NCBI GenBank assembly: GCA_031261585.1
Contig: JAISJJ010000061.1
Coordinates: forward strand, 1 to 35,776
Direction: 5' to 3'
Length of the DNA stretch: 35,776 nucleotides
From: Oscillospiraceae bacterium
GTDB lineage: Bacteria > Bacillota > Clostridia > Oscillospirales > Oscillospiraceae
The translations under genes and the position numbers were made by a program. The notes under the pieces were generated by a model that was not told where the DNA came from, made no database searches, and was given only the letters and a program-made list of their open reading frames with translations. Numbering within the stretch: position 1 is the stretch's first letter; the number at the start of each line of letters is the position of its first letter. Shown here one piece after another: positions 34,543 to 35,776 of this stretch.

Positions 34543-35776
34543 CTACACTTTCAGCTCGGGCGCGTCCACAGCCGTCACGCCGTACTTTGCGAGTGCGGGG
34601 CGCACGTGTTCCGCGAGGAACTCCGTGACCTGTTCAGGCGCGCGCCCGATGAAACGCTCGGGGACAAGCTCCGCGCGTATCTCCGATTCTGTCAGCGCGA
34701 AACGCGGGTCGGCTGCGATGCGCGTTACGAGGTCGTTCGGCAGACCCTGCTCTTTCACGACGGCACCCGCCGCGACGGAGTGGACGCGTATCGCTTCGTG
34801 CAGTTCCTGACGGTTGCCGCCCGCTTTCACGGCGCGCATCATGATGTTCTCCGTCGCCATGAACGGCAGTTCTTCCAAGATGTGCCGCTCGATTACTTTC
34901 GGGTAGACCTGTATGCCCGCCGCGACGTTTTGGTAGATGCCGAGTATCGCGTCCACGGCGAGGAACGCTTCGGGTACCGATATGCGCTTGTTCGCGCTGT
35001 CGTCGAGTGTGCGCTCAAACCATTGCGTGCTCGACGTTTGCGCGGCGTTGAGCGTGTCCGACACAACGTACCGCGCGAGTGCGCAAATGCGCTCACACCG
35101 CATCGGGTTGCGCTTGTACGGCATCGCGGACGACCCGATCTGTTTCGACTCAAACGGTTCCTCGCACTCTTTGAGGTGCGACAGCAGGCGCATGTCCGTC
35201 GCGAATTTCGCCGCCGACTGCGCGACACCAGACAGCGCGGCGAGGACGAAATAGTCCGTCTTGCGCGAATACGTCTGCCCCGCAACGGGTACAACGCCGT
35301 CAAACCCCATCTCGGCGGCGATCAGCGTTTCCATGCGGCGCACCTTTTCGTGGTCGCCGCCGAACAGTTCCATGAAGCTCGCCTGCGTTCCCGTCGTACC
35401 CTTGGAACCGAGCAATTGCAACGAGTTTATGCGGTGGTCAAGCTCCGCGAGGTCGAGCGTCAGGTCGTTTATCCACAAACTCGCGCGCTTGCCGAGCGTC
35501 ACGAGCTGCGCGGGCTGAAAATGCGTATAACCGAGCATCGGGAGCGATTTCCAACGCTCCGCGAAGTCGGACAGCGCGGCGATAACACCGAGTAACCGCG
35601 TGCGCACGAGAGTCAGCGCGTCGCGCATGACGATGATGTCCGTGTTGTCGCCGACGTAGCAGCTCGTCGCGCCGAGGTGGATGATCGGCGCGGAGGACGG
35701 CGCGGCGACGGCGAACGTGTGGACGTGCGCCATCACGTCGTGGCGCAGTTCGCGCTCTTTCGCGGCGGCGAGCTCG
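34543..35776 (-). CDS. purB: Adenylosuccinate lyase; 5' end beyond the window
   Basis: IIHLGATSCYVGDNTD, LGYTHFQPAQLVTLGKRASLW, GSSAMPYKRNPMRCERI fumarase/ASL signature; frame open to the right edge. Confidence 0.95.
   Translation of the reverse strand, partial: ELAAAKERELRHDVMAHVHTFAVAAPSSAPIIHLGATSCYVGDNTDIIVMRDALTLVRTRLLGVIAALSDFAERWKSLPMLGYTHFQPAQLVTLGKRASLWINDLTLDLAELDHRINSLQLLGSKGTTGTQASFMELFGGDHEKVRRMETLIAAEMGFDGVVPVAGQTYSRKTDYFVLAALSGVAQSAAKFATDMRLLSHLKECEEPFESKQIGSSAMPYKRNPMRCERICALARYVVSDTLNAAQTSSTQWFERTLDDSANKRISVPEAFLAVDAILGIYQNVAAGIQVYPKVIERHILEELPFMATENIMMRAVKAGGNRQELHEAIRVHSVAAGAVVKEQGLPNDLVTRIAADPRFALTESEIRAELVPERFIGRAPEQVTEFLAEHVRPALAKYGVTAVDAPELKV

Overview
High-GC, gene-dense chromosomal window, most consistent with an uncultured clostridial/Firmicutes-type bacterium (inferred from gene content only). 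The left ~11 kb is a division/cell-wall (dcw) cluster: spoVD/ftsI-like PBP (5' truncated) - murE - mraY - ftsW - murG - murA - ftsQ - ftsZ, then a YihY/BrkB membrane protein and Mini-RNase III. murF, murD, murC and ftsA are not present between these genes. Downstream are an XRE repressor divergent from a CxxC mini-protein, rqcH (NFACT), a metallophosphoesterase, and a minus-strand trio (COG3919-like ATP-grasp ligase, Asp/Glu racemase, glutamine-dependent asparagine synthetase) resembling a D-Asp/D-Asn peptidoglycan-bridge module. Then come BlaR1/BlaI-like genes, nth, a RelBE-type TA pair, glyA, rarA, yqeG, an M24 peptidase, a short CobU-like protein, a zinc-ribbon membrane protein, T-box-aspS, a pRiA4b-ORF3 fusion, a CsoR-family regulator, tRNA-Leu(TAA) and purB (truncated at the right edge). 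The most striking unexplained signal is a multi-layer intergenic repeat system: (i) REPIN-like paired hairpins with constant CGTAGGGG...CCCCTACG ends and variable but self-complementary stems; (ii) a composite ~190-bp unit in three copies whose central hairpin shows compensatory base-pair changes; (iii) 7-bp-period tandem arrays ending in a GGACG core that supply the stop codons of upstream genes. All calls come from reading the sequence and the supplied ORF track; no searches were run.
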